DNA of 38,661 nt from an uncultured Oscillospiraceae bacterium (GTDB taxonomy: Bacteria > Bacillota > Clostridia > Oscillospirales > Ruminococcaceae). Positions 1 through 7,084 of the stretch are shown piece after piece. Position numbers and translations under genes: made by a program. The notes under the pieces were generated by a model that saw nothing but the letters and a program-made list of their open reading frames with translations, was not told the DNA's origin and made no database searches. How positions within the stretch are numbered: position 1 is the stretch's first letter; the number at the start of each line of letters is the position of its first letter. The DNA is taken from positions 1 through 38,661 of the forward strand of contig CAKSPH010000026.1 in NCBI GenBank assembly GCA_934481355.1. The letters are read 5' to 3'.

Positions 1-21
1 CATGGACGGGCGGCGATACAT
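1..21 (-). CDS. cotJB: Probable start of cotJB (spore coat), partial
   Basis: Only seven codons lie in the window (ATG at 21-19, reading MYRRPSM), running off the left edge. The call rests on context: it starts one base beyond the stop codon of cotJA, on the same strand, and cotJB follows cotJA in Bacillus and most clostridia. The codons themselves are too few to identify a family. A second ATG at 3-1 could be the true start instead. CotJB is known as a small spore coat-associated protein. Confidence 0.4.
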
Positions 22-22
22 A

Positions 23-196
23 TTATTTCCCATTGAAAAGCCCCCTTTCGTATTCCTCCAGCGTAATATTAAGTTCTGGGAATATTGTTCCCGCTTTCAG
101 CGCCTTGTTCGGAGGGTATACCTTTTCCATGCGCTGAAACGGCACATAGCTGTAACCCGGTTTTTTTACGGGCTTCAGTTCGGTTCCGTTTGTCAT
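23..196 (-). CDS. cotJA: Spore coat-associated protein CotJA
   Basis: A 57-residue protein. ATG at 196-194 is preceded by an AAGGGGG ribosome binding site with seven-base spacing; the TAA stop is at 25-23. The sequence carries the CotJA pattern: a YVPFQ segment near residues 17-21, then YPP (27-29), then KALKAGTIFPEL (31-42). Known role of the family: a component of the inner spore coat made in the mother cell, encoded with cotJB and the manganese-catalase-like cotJC. The leader on this strand (197-270) has a CATATAAA element at 248-241, weakly like a sigma-E -10 box, but the -35 spacing is too short to call a promoter. Family assignment is by motif; length fits small clostridial CotJA proteins. 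Confidence 0.75.
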   Translation of the reverse strand: MTNGTELKPVKKPGYSYVPFQRMEKVYPPNKALKAGTIFPELNITLEEYERGLFNGK

Positions 197-286
197 ATAA
201 TGTCCCCCTTTCTTATTGATGCGAATCCTGTCGCTGTTTATTTATATGTATTTCAGCCGGATATGGTTACAGTGTAATAATCCCTT

Positions 287-338
287 CCCTCTTGAAATAT
301 GATTTATCAGGACATACTGTCCTTATTTCGAAAGAGGG
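287..338 (+). promoter_or_regulatory. Leader hairpin covering the flippase ribosome binding site
   Basis: CCCTCTT (287-293) is the exact complement of AAGAGGG (332-338), which is the Shine-Dalgarno sequence for the ATG at 346. Inside it GAAAT (294-298) pairs with ATTTC (325-329), and AGGACA (309-314) pairs with TGTCCT (318-323) around a TAC loop. The whole leader can fold into one bulged hairpin that hides the ribosome binding site. The pairing is read directly from the sequence; a regulatory role is inference. No convincing upstream promoter was found. Confidence 0.5.
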
Positions 339-345
339 ACGATTT

Positions 346-2061
346 ATGAACAAAACATACCTGAAAAATACCGCGATTCTTTTCGCTTCTATGACGATAA
401 CAAAAATAGTAGGAGCTTTGTTTAAAATTCCGCTTGCAAATATCCTTGGGGGCACAGGAATGGGCTACTTTTCCACCGCCTATGGACTGTACTCGCCTGT
501 TTTTGCACTTACAGCGGCAGGAGTTCCGACAGTAATGATGAGGATAACCGCCCAGTGTACTGCCGCACGCCGCAGAGAAAACGCCATGAAGATACGACGC
601 ACTGCGCTTTTCCTTTTTACTGGTGTCGGGCTCGCCGGAACACTTGTTGTAGCGCTGTTTTCCGCTTTTTTCACTCAGCATATTGCCTGCTCCCCTGAAA
701 GCACTCTCGCTGTAATAGCCATATCTCCAGCCGTAATGCTGTGCTGTATTGCCTCAGTAATACGCGGTTATCATGAGGGACTTTCAGATGTAATTCCATC
801 GGCTGCCGCTGCTGTTGCCGAGGCTGTTTCCAGAGCTGTGATCGGGCTGGCGCTTTCCTACGGCATAGTTTTCTGGGCAAAATATCGTTTTGAGAGCGGA
901 CTCGACCTTTTCGGAAAAAACTATGCGTCCTACGATGAAGCGTACACTGCTGTTCTTCCATATGCTGCTGCCGGAGCCGTGCTTGCAGTTTCACTGAGCG
1001 AGCTGTGCGGACTGATATCGCTCATCATCTCAGACAGAAAGTCGCGCAGGCAGGATTTCCACGATAACACGCCGACAGACAGAAAGCGGGATATATGCTT
1101 CCGTCTGATAAAGGAGATAATCCCGGTGGCCGCTTCTGCGCTTGTCATGAACTGCGTTGGATTTGTGGATCTTCTGACAGTTACCCGTACGCTGAAGACC
1201 TCCGCTGAAATTAACAGTGCCTATTTTATCCGGGAGTACACCTCTGCCGTAAGCTCCTGCGGTGGAATAGACGGGCTCGCAAATTTCATGTACGGAAGCT
1301 ACTCCGGCATTGCCATGACTATGTTCATGCTGATTCCGGCATTTGCGGGAATGACTGAGAAAACAGCGATTCCTGAAATCGCTGCGGCATGGGAGCACAA
1401 GGACATGAAATCAGCGGCAGGGAGCTGCTGCACCCTGTTACGCGCTGCGTCAGCAATAGGATTCCCTGCGTGCCTTGGCGCTGCAGTTCTTGGAGAGCCG
1501 CTGTTGCAGCTCCTTTACAGCAGCAGGAGTGCGGAAATAAGCGTGTGCTCAAACAGTTTTATGATCCTGTGCCTTGGCGGAGTTTTTATGATAACCGGGT
1601 CGGCTATGTTCGGTGTTTTTCAGGCGATAGGAAAGGCATATATACCGCTTATACTAATGAGCTGTGCCGTTGCCCTGAAAGCTGTGCTGAATCCTCTGCT
1701 TATGTCTATACCCTGTGTGAATATAACAGGTGCGGCAATTTCTACTGCTGCGGGATATTCTGCGATAGCTCTGGCCGGCTCAATTATTCTGAAAAAAGAG
1801 CTTTCAGGCGAGATAAGCGTAATCCGATGTGTGATAAATCCTTTTCTGGGGGCGGTTCTTTGTGCCGCAGGCGCTTTTCTGGCATATAAAACAGTCGGGG
1901 TTAATTTACAAAAGCCGTTTAACGTGATTCTACCTGTGTTCGCGGGAGTTTTGATTTATGGAATATCACTAATTTCAACCGGGGAATTTCGTCAAAAGCG
2001 CCGATTAATAAAAAACGGCAAAAAAATTTTACAAAAGCCCTTGAAAATTGACCGAAAATAG
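346..2061 (+). CDS. SpoVB/YabM-family polysaccharide (lipid) flippase
   Basis: A 571-residue, very hydrophobic protein with about 14 predicted membrane segments, in the MurJ/SpoVB/Wzx (MVF) superfamily. The family moves undecaprenyl-linked sugar intermediates across the cytoplasmic membrane; SpoVB is needed for spore cortex synthesis and YabM is its paralogue. The N-terminus (MNKTYLKNTAILFASMTITKI) followed by a FKIPLANILGG segment is typical of the family. The start is ATG 346 with AGAGGGA at 334-339; an in-frame upstream ATG at 292 lacks a ribosome binding site. The gene lies just before mazG, the position of yabM next to yabN in Bacillus, so this may be the YabM rather than the SpoVB orthologue. 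It ends 58 bases before mazG. SpoVB versus YabM versus lipid II flippase cannot be settled from sequence alone. Confidence 0.8.
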   Translation: MNKTYLKNTAILFASMTITKIVGALFKIPLANILGGTGMGYFSTAYGLYSPVFALTAAGVPTVMMRITAQCTAARRRENAMKIRRTALFLFTGVGLAGTLVVALFSAFFTQHIACSPESTLAVIAISPAVMLCCIASVIRGYHEGLSDVIPSAAAAVAEAVSRAVIGLALSYGIVFWAKYRFESGLDLFGKNYASYDEAYTAVLPYAAAGAVLAVSLSELCGLISLIISDRKSRRQDFHDNTPTDRKRDICFRLIKEIIPVAASALVMNCVGFVDLLTVTRTLKTSAEINSAYFIREYTSAVSSCGGIDGLANFMYGSYSGIAMTMFMLIPAFAGMTEKTAIPEIAAAWEHKDMKSAAGSCCTLLRAASAIGFPACLGAAVLGEPLLQLLYSSRSAEISVCSNSFMILCLGGVFMITGSAMFGVFQAIGKAYIPLILMSCAVALKAVLNPLLMSIPCVNITGAAISTAAGYSAIALAGSIILKKELSGEISVIRCVINPFLGAVLCAAGAFLAYKTVGVNLQKPFNVILPVFAGVLIYGISLISTGEFRQKRRLIKNGKKILQKPLKIDRK

Positions 2062-2119
2062 GGTAATATATAGAAGGTATCGCCCTAAAACGGCATTATA
2101 AAAAGGTTTGGTGAACTTT

Positions 2120-2914
2120 ATGGTCAACTTTGATTTCAAGGACAGATATGATATAAACGACCTGCTCAGGATACTCGAGATACTTCGCTCTCCTGAGGGC
2201 TGCCCGTGGGACAAGGTTCAGACCCATGAAAGTATCCGCACTGATCTTATTGAGGAAACATACGAGGTATGTGAGGGCATCGACAAGGACAGCCCCGAAA
2301 TGCTTCGCGAAGAGCTCGGCGACCTGTTGCTCCAGATAGTATTCCATGCGCAGATCGAACGCGAAAAAGGGACGTTCGATTTCGACGATGTGTGCAATGA
2401 TATCTGCCAGAAGCTGGTATACCGCCACCCCCATGTTTTCGGAGAAGTCAGGGCTGACAACTGCGACGAAGTTCTCAAGAACTGGGACGCGCTGAAGCGT
2501 GAATCCAAGCATCAGGATACATTCACCGATACCCTTGAAAGCGTGCCGAAGAACTTACCTGCCCTGCTGAGGGGTGAGAAAGTCTGCAAAAGGGCTTCAC
2601 GTGCAGGGCTTCCCATCAACAATCCGGCTGAATATGCCGCAAGGATCAGGTCAGCGCTTGATAAACTGGAAAGTTCAGGATTTGAGGTCAATTCGCAAAA
2701 TCAACAGACATACGGTGATATGCTTCTTGATTTTTGTAATTTGGACAGAATTTTGAAAATAGATGGCGAAAAAGCCTTGACATATTCTACGAATAAGTTT
2801 ATAATTGATTTCAGCACTATCGAGAAGATGGCTCTGGAACAGGGAAAAAAGCTTGACGATATGTCAACGGAAGAGATCCATGCGCTTATGAATAAGGTTT
2901 TTGACGGTCGATGA
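2120..2914 (+). CDS. mazG: Nucleoside triphosphate pyrophosphohydrolase MazG
   Basis: A 264-residue all-alpha NTP pyrophosphohydrolase that cleaves (d)NTPs to NMP and pyrophosphate and is thought to clean up non-canonical nucleotides. The first domain has the hallmark [17 protein letters not shown] segment and the metal-binding acidic motifs EETYE and REELGD, followed by YRHPHVFG; a second, weaker MazG domain follows ([19 protein letters not shown] onward). ATG 2120 is chosen because GGTGA (2110-2114) sits five bases upstream; in-frame TTG 2108 and GTG 2111 are possible alternatives. It lies between the flippase and hbs, as yabN does in Bacillus, although Bacillus YabN has an extra N-terminal methyltransferase domain that is absent here. 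Confidence 0.9.
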   Translation: MVNFDFKDRYDINDLLRILEILRSPEGCPWDKVQTHESIRTDLIEETYEVCEGIDKDSPEMLREELGDLLLQIVFHAQIEREKGTFDFDDVCNDICQKLVYRHPHVFGEVRADNCDEVLKNWDALKRESKHQDTFTDTLESVPKNLPALLRGEKVCKRASRAGLPINNPAEYAARIRSALDKLESSGFEVNSQNQQTYGDMLLDFCNLDRILKIDGEKALTYSTNKFIIDFSTIEKMALEQGKKLDDMSTEEIHALMNKVFDGR

Positions 2915-2929
2915 CCGTTGGAATATACA
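2901..2929 (+). promoter_or_regulatory. Sigma-A promoter of hbs
   Basis: TTGACG (2901-2906), a 17-base spacer and TATACA (2924-2929). The -35 box lies inside the last codons of mazG. The spacer contains a perfect six-base inverted repeat, ACGGTC-GAT-GACCGT (2904-2918), that spans the mazG stop codon. Predicted start near 2936, giving a leader of only about 15 bases before the hbs start. Confidence 0.55.
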
Positions 2930-2951
2930 ATTTATTTGGAGGTTAAACAAC

Positions 2952-3227
2952 ATGACAAAGGCAGAATTAGTAACAGCTATTGCTGAAAAGACAGGTCTTA
3001 CCAAGAAGGATTCCGAGAAGGCTCTCGCAGCTTTCGTCGATTCTGTAACAGAAACTCTCGCAAATGGCGAGTCTATCCAGCTCGTTGGCTTCGGTACATT
3101 CGAGGTTCGTGAGCGTGCAGCCAGAGAGGGCAGAAACCCCCGCACAAAGGAAACCATCACTATCCCTGCAACAAAGGTTCCCGCATTCAAGGCAGGCAGA
3201 GCTCTTAAGGACGCTGTAAGCAAGTAA
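2952..3227 (+). CDS. hbs: DNA-binding protein HU
   Basis: A 91-residue histone-like protein that bends and compacts DNA as a dimer. The typical N-terminus ([16 protein letters not shown]), the [18 protein letters not shown] beta-arm region and the [20 protein letters not shown]-terminus are all present, and length is standard for HU. The start is ATG 2952 with TGGAGGT ending seven bases upstream; the longer upstream reading overlaps mazG and has no ribosome binding site. It has its own promoter and is closed by a strong terminator at 3253-3280, so it is probably expressed far more than its neighbours. Confidence 0.96.
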   Translation: MTKAELVTAIAEKTGLTKKDSEKALAAFVDSVTETLANGESIQLVGFGTFEVRERAAREGRNPRTKETITIPATKVPAFKAGRALKDAVSK

Positions 3228-3252
3228 TTTGCTGGTTCTGATTTAACATTAT

Positions 3253-3281
3253 AGCGGCGGACTTCCGGTTCGCCGCTTTTG
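3253..3281 (+). terminator. Rho-independent terminator after hbs
   Basis: AGCGGCG (3253-3259) pairs with CGCCGCT (3271-3277), extended inward by three more pairs around a TTCCG loop, followed by TTTT. It separates hbs from rqcP. Confidence 0.85.
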
Positions 3282-3299
3282 TGTTGGAAAGAGGTTCAC

Positions 3300-3542
3300 A
3301 TGAGATTAGACAAGTATCTAAAGGTTTCGAGGCTCATAAAACGCCGTACGGTTGCAAATGAAGCCTGCGACGCAGAAAAGGTTTCCGTGAACGGAAAGCC
3401 CGCCCGCGCGTCCTACGACGTCAAGGAGGGCGACATAATCGAAATTAATATTGGCGCAAAGCCTCTTAAGGTGTGCGTACTTGACGTAAAGGAATTCACG
3501 AAAAAAGAGGACGCCGCCGCCCTCTATGAAGTTGTCCAGTAA
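3300..3542 (+). CDS. rqcP: S4-domain ribosome quality control protein RqcP (YabO)
   Basis: An 80-residue single S4 RNA-binding domain protein (MRLDKYLKVSRLIKRRTVAN, then VSVNGKPARASYDVKEGDII). Established role: RqcP (formerly YabO, Hsp15 family) works with RqcH on stalled 50S subunits to add poly-alanine tails to trapped nascent chains. The start is ATG 3300 with AAAGAGGT upstream; the in-frame ATG at 3279 overlaps the terminator of hbs and has no ribosome binding site. Its position between hbs and yabP matches many Firmicutes. Confidence 0.92.
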   Translation: MRLDKYLKVSRLIKRRTVANEACDAEKVSVNGKPARASYDVKEGDIIEINIGAKPLKVCVLDVKEFTKKEDAAALYEVVQ

Positions 3543-3546
3543 AAAC

Positions 3547-3575
3547 GTATATCCCCTCCCCTGTCCGCATACAAT
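3547..3575 (+). promoter_or_regulatory. Sigma-E promoter of yabP-yabQ
   Basis: GTATATC (3547-3553), a 14-base spacer and CATACAAT (3568-3575). The -10 box is an exact match to the known sigma-E (mother-cell) consensus CATACAAT, and the -35 box and spacing fit. yabP and yabQ are sigma-E dependent in Bacillus. Confidence 0.75.
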
Positions 3576-3602
3576 ATACAAAGACAGCGGGAGGGATTTT
3601 TT

Positions 3603-3872
3603 ATGCAGAAAATCGAATCAAATCAGCACAGCATTATTCTTGAAAATCGAAGCGTCCTCAGAATTTCCGGGGTGAAAGACATTGACAGCTTCAGTGAGAC
3701 AAGAATAATTCTCAGCACAGTAATGGGGGAGCTGGTTATCCGTGGCGAGGAGCTCCATGTAAATGCACTTGAAACGGAGACAGGCGACCTCTCAATGACA
3801 GGAAAGGTCAAAAGTATGTCGTATAACCGCTTCGGCAGCTCCGATAGTGCATTTGGAAAGCTGTTCAGGTGA
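3603..3872 (+). CDS. yabP: Sporulation protein YabP
   Basis: An 89-residue YabP/YqfC-family protein. The conserved core is visible: NRSVLRISGVKDIDSF, then TVMGELVIRGEELHVNALETETGDL and a basic C-terminus with SMSYNR. The family is made in the mother cell and yabP mutants of Bacillus sporulate poorly through an unclear mechanism. GGGAGGGA lies six bases before the ATG. It is the first gene after the sigma-E promoter and is followed three bases later by yabQ. Confidence 0.92.
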   Translation: MQKIESNQHSIILENRSVLRISGVKDIDSFSETRIILSTVMGELVIRGEELHVNALETETGDLSMTGKVKSMSYNRFGSSDSAFGKLFR

Positions 3873-3875
3873 AAT

Positions 3876-4424
3876 ATGTCCGAATTTATGGAACTTTTCA
3901 TGCTTTCATTCGCTGCGGGTCTTATATTCGCTCTTGTCTATGAAGTTCTTCGCATCATCCGCGTATTTTTCCCGTTTAAGGCTGTAGTGTTTGTCAGTGA
4001 TGTTCTTTTCTTCATTATTGCGGGTTTTGCCGTTGTACGGCTTTCTGTTTCACTCGGGAATTATATCAGAGGCTGTATTGTCTTGGGATTTGGTGCGGGA
4101 ATTTTCGCATATGTAACAACGATAGGACGAATCCTGAATCTTTTCGAAAACGCTGTCGCAGGTGCAGTCTGGACTGTATTGACCAGAATTGCCGGTCTGT
4201 TAATCCGGATCTGCAAGAAATGTTTTGGTTTTATTGCACATAACGCCTCTGCTCTATTTGGAAAAATCGCCAAACTTTCTGCTATCGCCCATAAAAAGCA
4301 CAGCAGGGTCTTGAAAAAAGATACTCAGTTGGTGTATAATAAAAAAAGATTGATAAGAACTGATGGAGGAAGTGAATCTGGTCATGTCATTATTGCAAAA
4401 GTCCGAAAAGGCGTCAATTCCTAA
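3876..4424 (+). CDS. yabQ: Sporulation membrane protein YabQ
   Basis: A 182-residue membrane protein. The N-terminal half holds about four hydrophobic segments (roughly 5-27, 35-57, 65-87 and 92-115) and the YEVLRIIRVFFPFK segment seen in YabQ proteins; the C-terminal third is basic and soluble. YabQ is required for spore cortex formation in Bacillus and localises to the outer forespore membrane. It is co-transcribed with yabP (three-base gap). Its 3' end overlaps the start of divIC by 41 bases and also contains the divIC promoter at 4311-4340. Confidence 0.88.
   Translation: MSEFMELFMLSFAAGLIFALVYEVLRIIRVFFPFKAVVFVSDVLFFIIAGFAVVRLSVSLGNYIRGCIVLGFGAGIFAYVTTIGRILNLFENAVAGAVWTVLTRIAGLLIRICKKCFGFIAHNASALFGKIAKLSAIAHKKHSRVLKKDTQLVYNKKRLIRTDGGSESGHVIIAKVRKGVNS
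4311..4340 (+). promoter_or_regulatory. Sigma-A promoter of divIC inside yabQ
   Basis: TTGAAA (4311-4316), an 18-base spacer and a perfect TATAAT (4335-4340). It lies in the coding sequence of yabQ, about 45 bases before the divIC start, so the division gene can be transcribed in growing cells independently of the sporulation promoter upstream. Confidence 0.75.
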
Positions 4425-4716
4425 AAGGCGAACAGGTTTTGTAACAATAGCGGCTTTTGTGGCAGTTCTTCTTGTGACTGGATATGCTGTTTTTTCCATT
4501 GTTTCCTCAAATATCCAGATTGCGCAATACGATCAGCAGTATGATGAACTTGTAGCCCAGACAGAAGCAGTGCAGGATTCAAATGCCAAAATCAGCCGAT
4601 ATCTTGAAGAAAACGCCGACATGGACGATTACATTGAGGACATGGCGAGAGATAAGCTTGATTATGCACGACCAGACGAACGTGTGTACTATGTGGTTCC
4701 CGATTCCGGAAACTGA
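4384..4716 (+). CDS. divIC: Septum formation initiator DivIC/FtsB family
   Basis: About 110 residues: a short basic cytoplasmic N-terminus, one membrane helix (about residues 18-40), then a heptad-rich coiled coil (QYDQQYDELVAQTEAVQDSN) and the family C-terminus (EDMARDKLDYARPDERVYYVVP). The family forms a complex with FtsL and DivIB/FtsQ in the divisome. Start choice is uncertain: GGAGGA (4365-4370) is 13 bases before ATG 4384, eight before an in-frame CTG at 4378, and overlaps an ATG at 4363. Position after yabQ is conserved in Firmicutes. The usual downstream yabR and spoIIE genes are absent here. Confidence 0.88.
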   Translation: MSLLQKSEKASIPKRRTGFVTIAAFVAVLLVTGYAVFSIVSSNIQIAQYDQQYDELVAQTEAVQDSNAKISRYLEENADMDDYIEDMARDKLDYARPDERVYYVVPDSGN

Positions 4717-4731
4717 TTTCTGATTTTTATG

Positions 4732-4757
4732 ACGGCAGCTTTGCGCTGCCGTTTTTA
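4732..4757 (+). terminator. Rho-independent terminator after divIC
   Basis: ACGGCAGC (4732-4739) pairs with GCTGCCGT (4745-4752) around a five-base loop, followed by a run of five T residues. Confidence 0.9.
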
Positions 4758-4780
4758 ATTCCGGAGAAAGGAGAACTTTA

Positions 4781-6328
4781 TTGCGCAGACTGAATAAGAT
4801 ACTCAAAAAGGTGTTTAACCGCGCTGTTGTCTGCATTATCGGGATTCTTTTGCAGGTCGCTTACCTTGTAATGGTATTCCTGACTTTCGGTACGCTGTAC
4901 ACCTATTCATATTTTATTTTCCTCGGGCTGGGCATTGCCCTGTCTCTTTACATCTACAACTGCGACATAAACCCGAGCTATAAGATGGCGTGGATATTCG
5001 TTATTCTTTCGTTCCCACTGTTCGGTGTTATGTTTTACATTTTTTTCGGGAACAGCCACTCCGGCGACCGGCTGCGTAAGCGAATGATGCAGTACAGCGA
5101 TGAAGCACGGGTGCTTCTCCCTCAGAATGACGACCTGATGTCACAGCTGCACAGAGACAATTCAGCCGCTGAAAAACAGGCAAAATACCTTTATGATTAC
5201 AGCGGATACCCGGTCTACTCGGATACCAGCACAACATATTTCCCTTCCGGAGAGGATAAATTCTCCGCAATGCTGGAGGAGCTTGAAAAGGCTGAGCGCT
5301 TCATTTTTCTCGAATACTTTATAATTTCCAAGGGCAAGATGTGGGACTCGGTGCTTGATATCCTCGAAAGAAAAGCCAAACAGGGAGTAGATGTCAGACT
5401 TATTTATGATGATGTTGGCTGCCTGCTTACGCTCCCGTACAAATACAATGAGGAAATGGAGCGCCGTGGTATAAAGTGTCGGGTGTTCAATCCATTTCGC
5501 CCTGTCTGGTCCGCCAAAATGAACAACCGCGACCACCGTAAGATACTTGTAATAGACGGACACACGGCATTTACTGGAGGAATCAACCTCGCGGACGAGT
5601 ATATCAACGCTTTTGAGAAATATGGCCACTGGAAGGACAGCGCCGTTATGCTGCGGGGAGCCGGTGTGTGGAGTTTCACAGTTATGTTCCTGACGATGTG
5701 GAGTTTTCTTGAAAAGGACAGCCGCGAGGATCATCGGAAATTTATGCCCCGTCCGGAGGATATCAGAAATATCCGCAGCTCAGGCATTGTAGTTCCATTC
5801 ACGGACAGTCCGCTTGACGATGAACCCGTCGGAGAAAATGTATACCTGAATATCATAAACAGCGCTGAAAATTACGTATACATTACTACGCCATACCTTG
5901 TTATAGACAACGAAATGCAGACTGCGCTTGGTCTTGCTGCGAAAAGCGGAGTTGATGTGCGCATAATCACTCCGCATATCCCTGACAAGTGGTTCGTTTT
6001 TGCTGTCACACGGGCGCATTATCGAAAACTGCTCAGGTATGGTATTAAGATTTATGAATACACACCAGGATTCATTCATGCAAAGAACTGGGTCTCTGAT
6101 GACAAAGCGGCAGTAATCGGGACGATCAATCTTGATTTCCGGAGCCTTTATCTCCATTTCGAGTGCGCGTCGTTCATGTACCGAAGCGAATGTATCCCGG
6201 ACATCAAGCGTGACTACCTTGATACTCTGAAACAGTGTCAGGAAATAACTTACTCTGATTGCATCCACATCAGCTTTTTCAGAAGAATTGGACGTGCTGT
6301 ACTGCGGTTATTTGCCCCTATGATGTAA
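4781..6328 (+). CDS. cls: Cardiolipin synthase (phospholipase D type)
   Basis: A 515-residue membrane enzyme that joins two phosphatidylglycerol molecules into cardiolipin and glycerol. Two N-terminal membrane helices (about 13-36 and 43-60, with a third at 70-90) precede two phospholipase D catalytic motifs: H252-K254-D259 in DHRKILVID and H433-K435-D440 in IHAKNWVSD. The PLDN-type NYVYITTPYLVID segment is also present. It starts with TTG 4781, supported by AAAGGAG ending seven bases upstream. Length is normal for bacterial Cls. It lies just past the divIC terminator with no obvious promoter of its own between, so transcription may depend on read-through. Confidence 0.93.
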   Translation: MRRLNKILKKVFNRAVVCIIGILLQVAYLVMVFLTFGTLYTYSYFIFLGLGIALSLYIYNCDINPSYKMAWIFVILSFPLFGVMFYIFFGNSHSGDRLRKRMMQYSDEARVLLPQNDDLMSQLHRDNSAAEKQAKYLYDYSGYPVYSDTSTTYFPSGEDKFSAMLEELEKAERFIFLEYFIISKGKMWDSVLDILERKAKQGVDVRLIYDDVGCLLTLPYKYNEEMERRGIKCRVFNPFRPVWSAKMNNRDHRKILVIDGHTAFTGGINLADEYINAFEKYGHWKDSAVMLRGAGVWSFTVMFLTMWSFLEKDSREDHRKFMPRPEDIRNIRSSGIVVPFTDSPLDDEPVGENVYLNIINSAENYVYITTPYLVIDNEMQTALGLAAKSGVDVRIITPHIPDKWFVFAVTRAHYRKLLRYGIKIYEYTPGFIHAKNWVSDDKAAVIGTINLDFRSLYLHFECASFMYRSECIPDIKRDYLDTLKQCQEITYSDCIHISFFRRIGRAVLRLFAPMM

Positions 6329-6330
6329 AA

Positions 6331-6357
6331 AATCCCCGGAACCTCTCCGGGGATTTC
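6331..6357. terminator. Convergent terminator between cls and the HAD gene
   Basis: AATCCCCGGA (6331-6340) and TCCGGGGATT (6346-6355) form a ten-pair stem around ACCTC. On the minus strand it is followed by a run of T residues, so it is strongest for the HAD gene; it can also stop cls transcripts. Confidence 0.85.
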
Positions 6358-6358
6358 G

Positions 6359-7036
6359 TCATAATATATCTTTTATCTGGTTAAGATTTGATATTGTGTA
6401 GTCAATACGCAGCCCTGCCGGTGACGGCTTGTTCTCTGGGTTATACCAACAGCAGGCTATTCCTGCGTTGTTTCCACCTAGAATGTCGCTTGTAAGCGAA
6501 TCTCCGACGATTATCGCTTCTTCCCTGCTCTCTGGAATCTGATCGAACACACTATCGAAGAAAAGCCGTGACGGTTTTTCAAATCCGATCACATCTGAAA
6601 TGAATATGCCGTCAAGAAGCCTGTCAAGCCCGGATCGCCGCAGCTTGCGCTCCTGCGCAGTAAATGAACCGTTCGTTACCGCGTACTGCCGTATTTTCCC
6701 TTTCAGGGACTTTACCAGCTCAATAGAATCATCGTTCGGAAAAATGTGATTGCCGAGTGTTTGCTGATATAGCTTGTTGAATTTATCAGTGTCATAGCTC
6801 AGCCCATATTCTGAGAACAGCTCCTCAAATCTGCGCCGGAATAGTTCTGGTTTTGTTATTTCATGACGCTCCAGCATACGCCAATACCCTTCGTTTATTT
6901 CGGAATAGGTGTGCACCATTTCGTCAGTGCACTCTCCCAGTCCGCATATCTGAAAGCATTCCTTTATTGCGGCGTTCTCTGATTTCAGGAAGTTCAGCAG
7001 TGTGCCGTCTACGTCCCATAAAATTGCTCTGTACAT
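6359..7036 (-). CDS. HAD-family nucleotidase, YjjG/YfnB type
   Basis: A 225-residue haloacid dehalogenase-family phosphatase. Motif I is WDVDGTLL (nucleophile D8, acid D10), motif II is the Thr of VTNGS, motif III is the Lys of FEKPS and motif IV is GDSLTSDILGG. The alpha-helical cap follows motif I. This motif set and length match the YjjG/YfnB non-canonical pyrimidine 5'-nucleotidases, which hydrolyse dUMP, dTMP and damaged analogues; substrate assignment is inference. The ATG has TGAGGA a few bases upstream, and the typA terminator ends almost at that ribosome binding site, so expression probably relies on read-through from typA. Confidence 0.82.
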   Translation of the reverse strand: MYRAILWDVDGTLLNFLKSENAAIKECFQICGLGECTDEMVHTYSEINEGYWRMLERHEITKPELFRRRFEELFSEYGLSYDTDKFNKLYQQTLGNHIFPNDDSIELVKSLKGKIRQYAVTNGSFTAQERKLRRSGLDRLLDGIFISDVIGFEKPSRLFFDSVFDQIPESREEAIIVGDSLTSDILGGNNAGIACCWYNPENKPSPAGLRIDYTISNLNQIKDIL

Positions 7037-7044
7037 AATATCCT

Positions 7045-7078
7045 CAAAAAATCAGCCGCGCGGGATTCGTGCGGCTGA
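7045..7078 (-). terminator. Terminator after typA
   Basis: On the minus strand TCAGCCGC (7078-7071) pairs with GCGGCTGA (7059-7052), followed by six T residues (7051-7046). The T run is immediately next to the GAGGA ribosome binding site of the HAD gene. Confidence 0.85.
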
Positions 7079-7084
7079 CATATT

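Noticed and set aside
197..270. Sigma-E promoter for cotJA
   Set aside because: A CATATAAA -10-like element is present at 248-241, but the nearest -35-like element leaves only an 11-base spacer; too weak to list.
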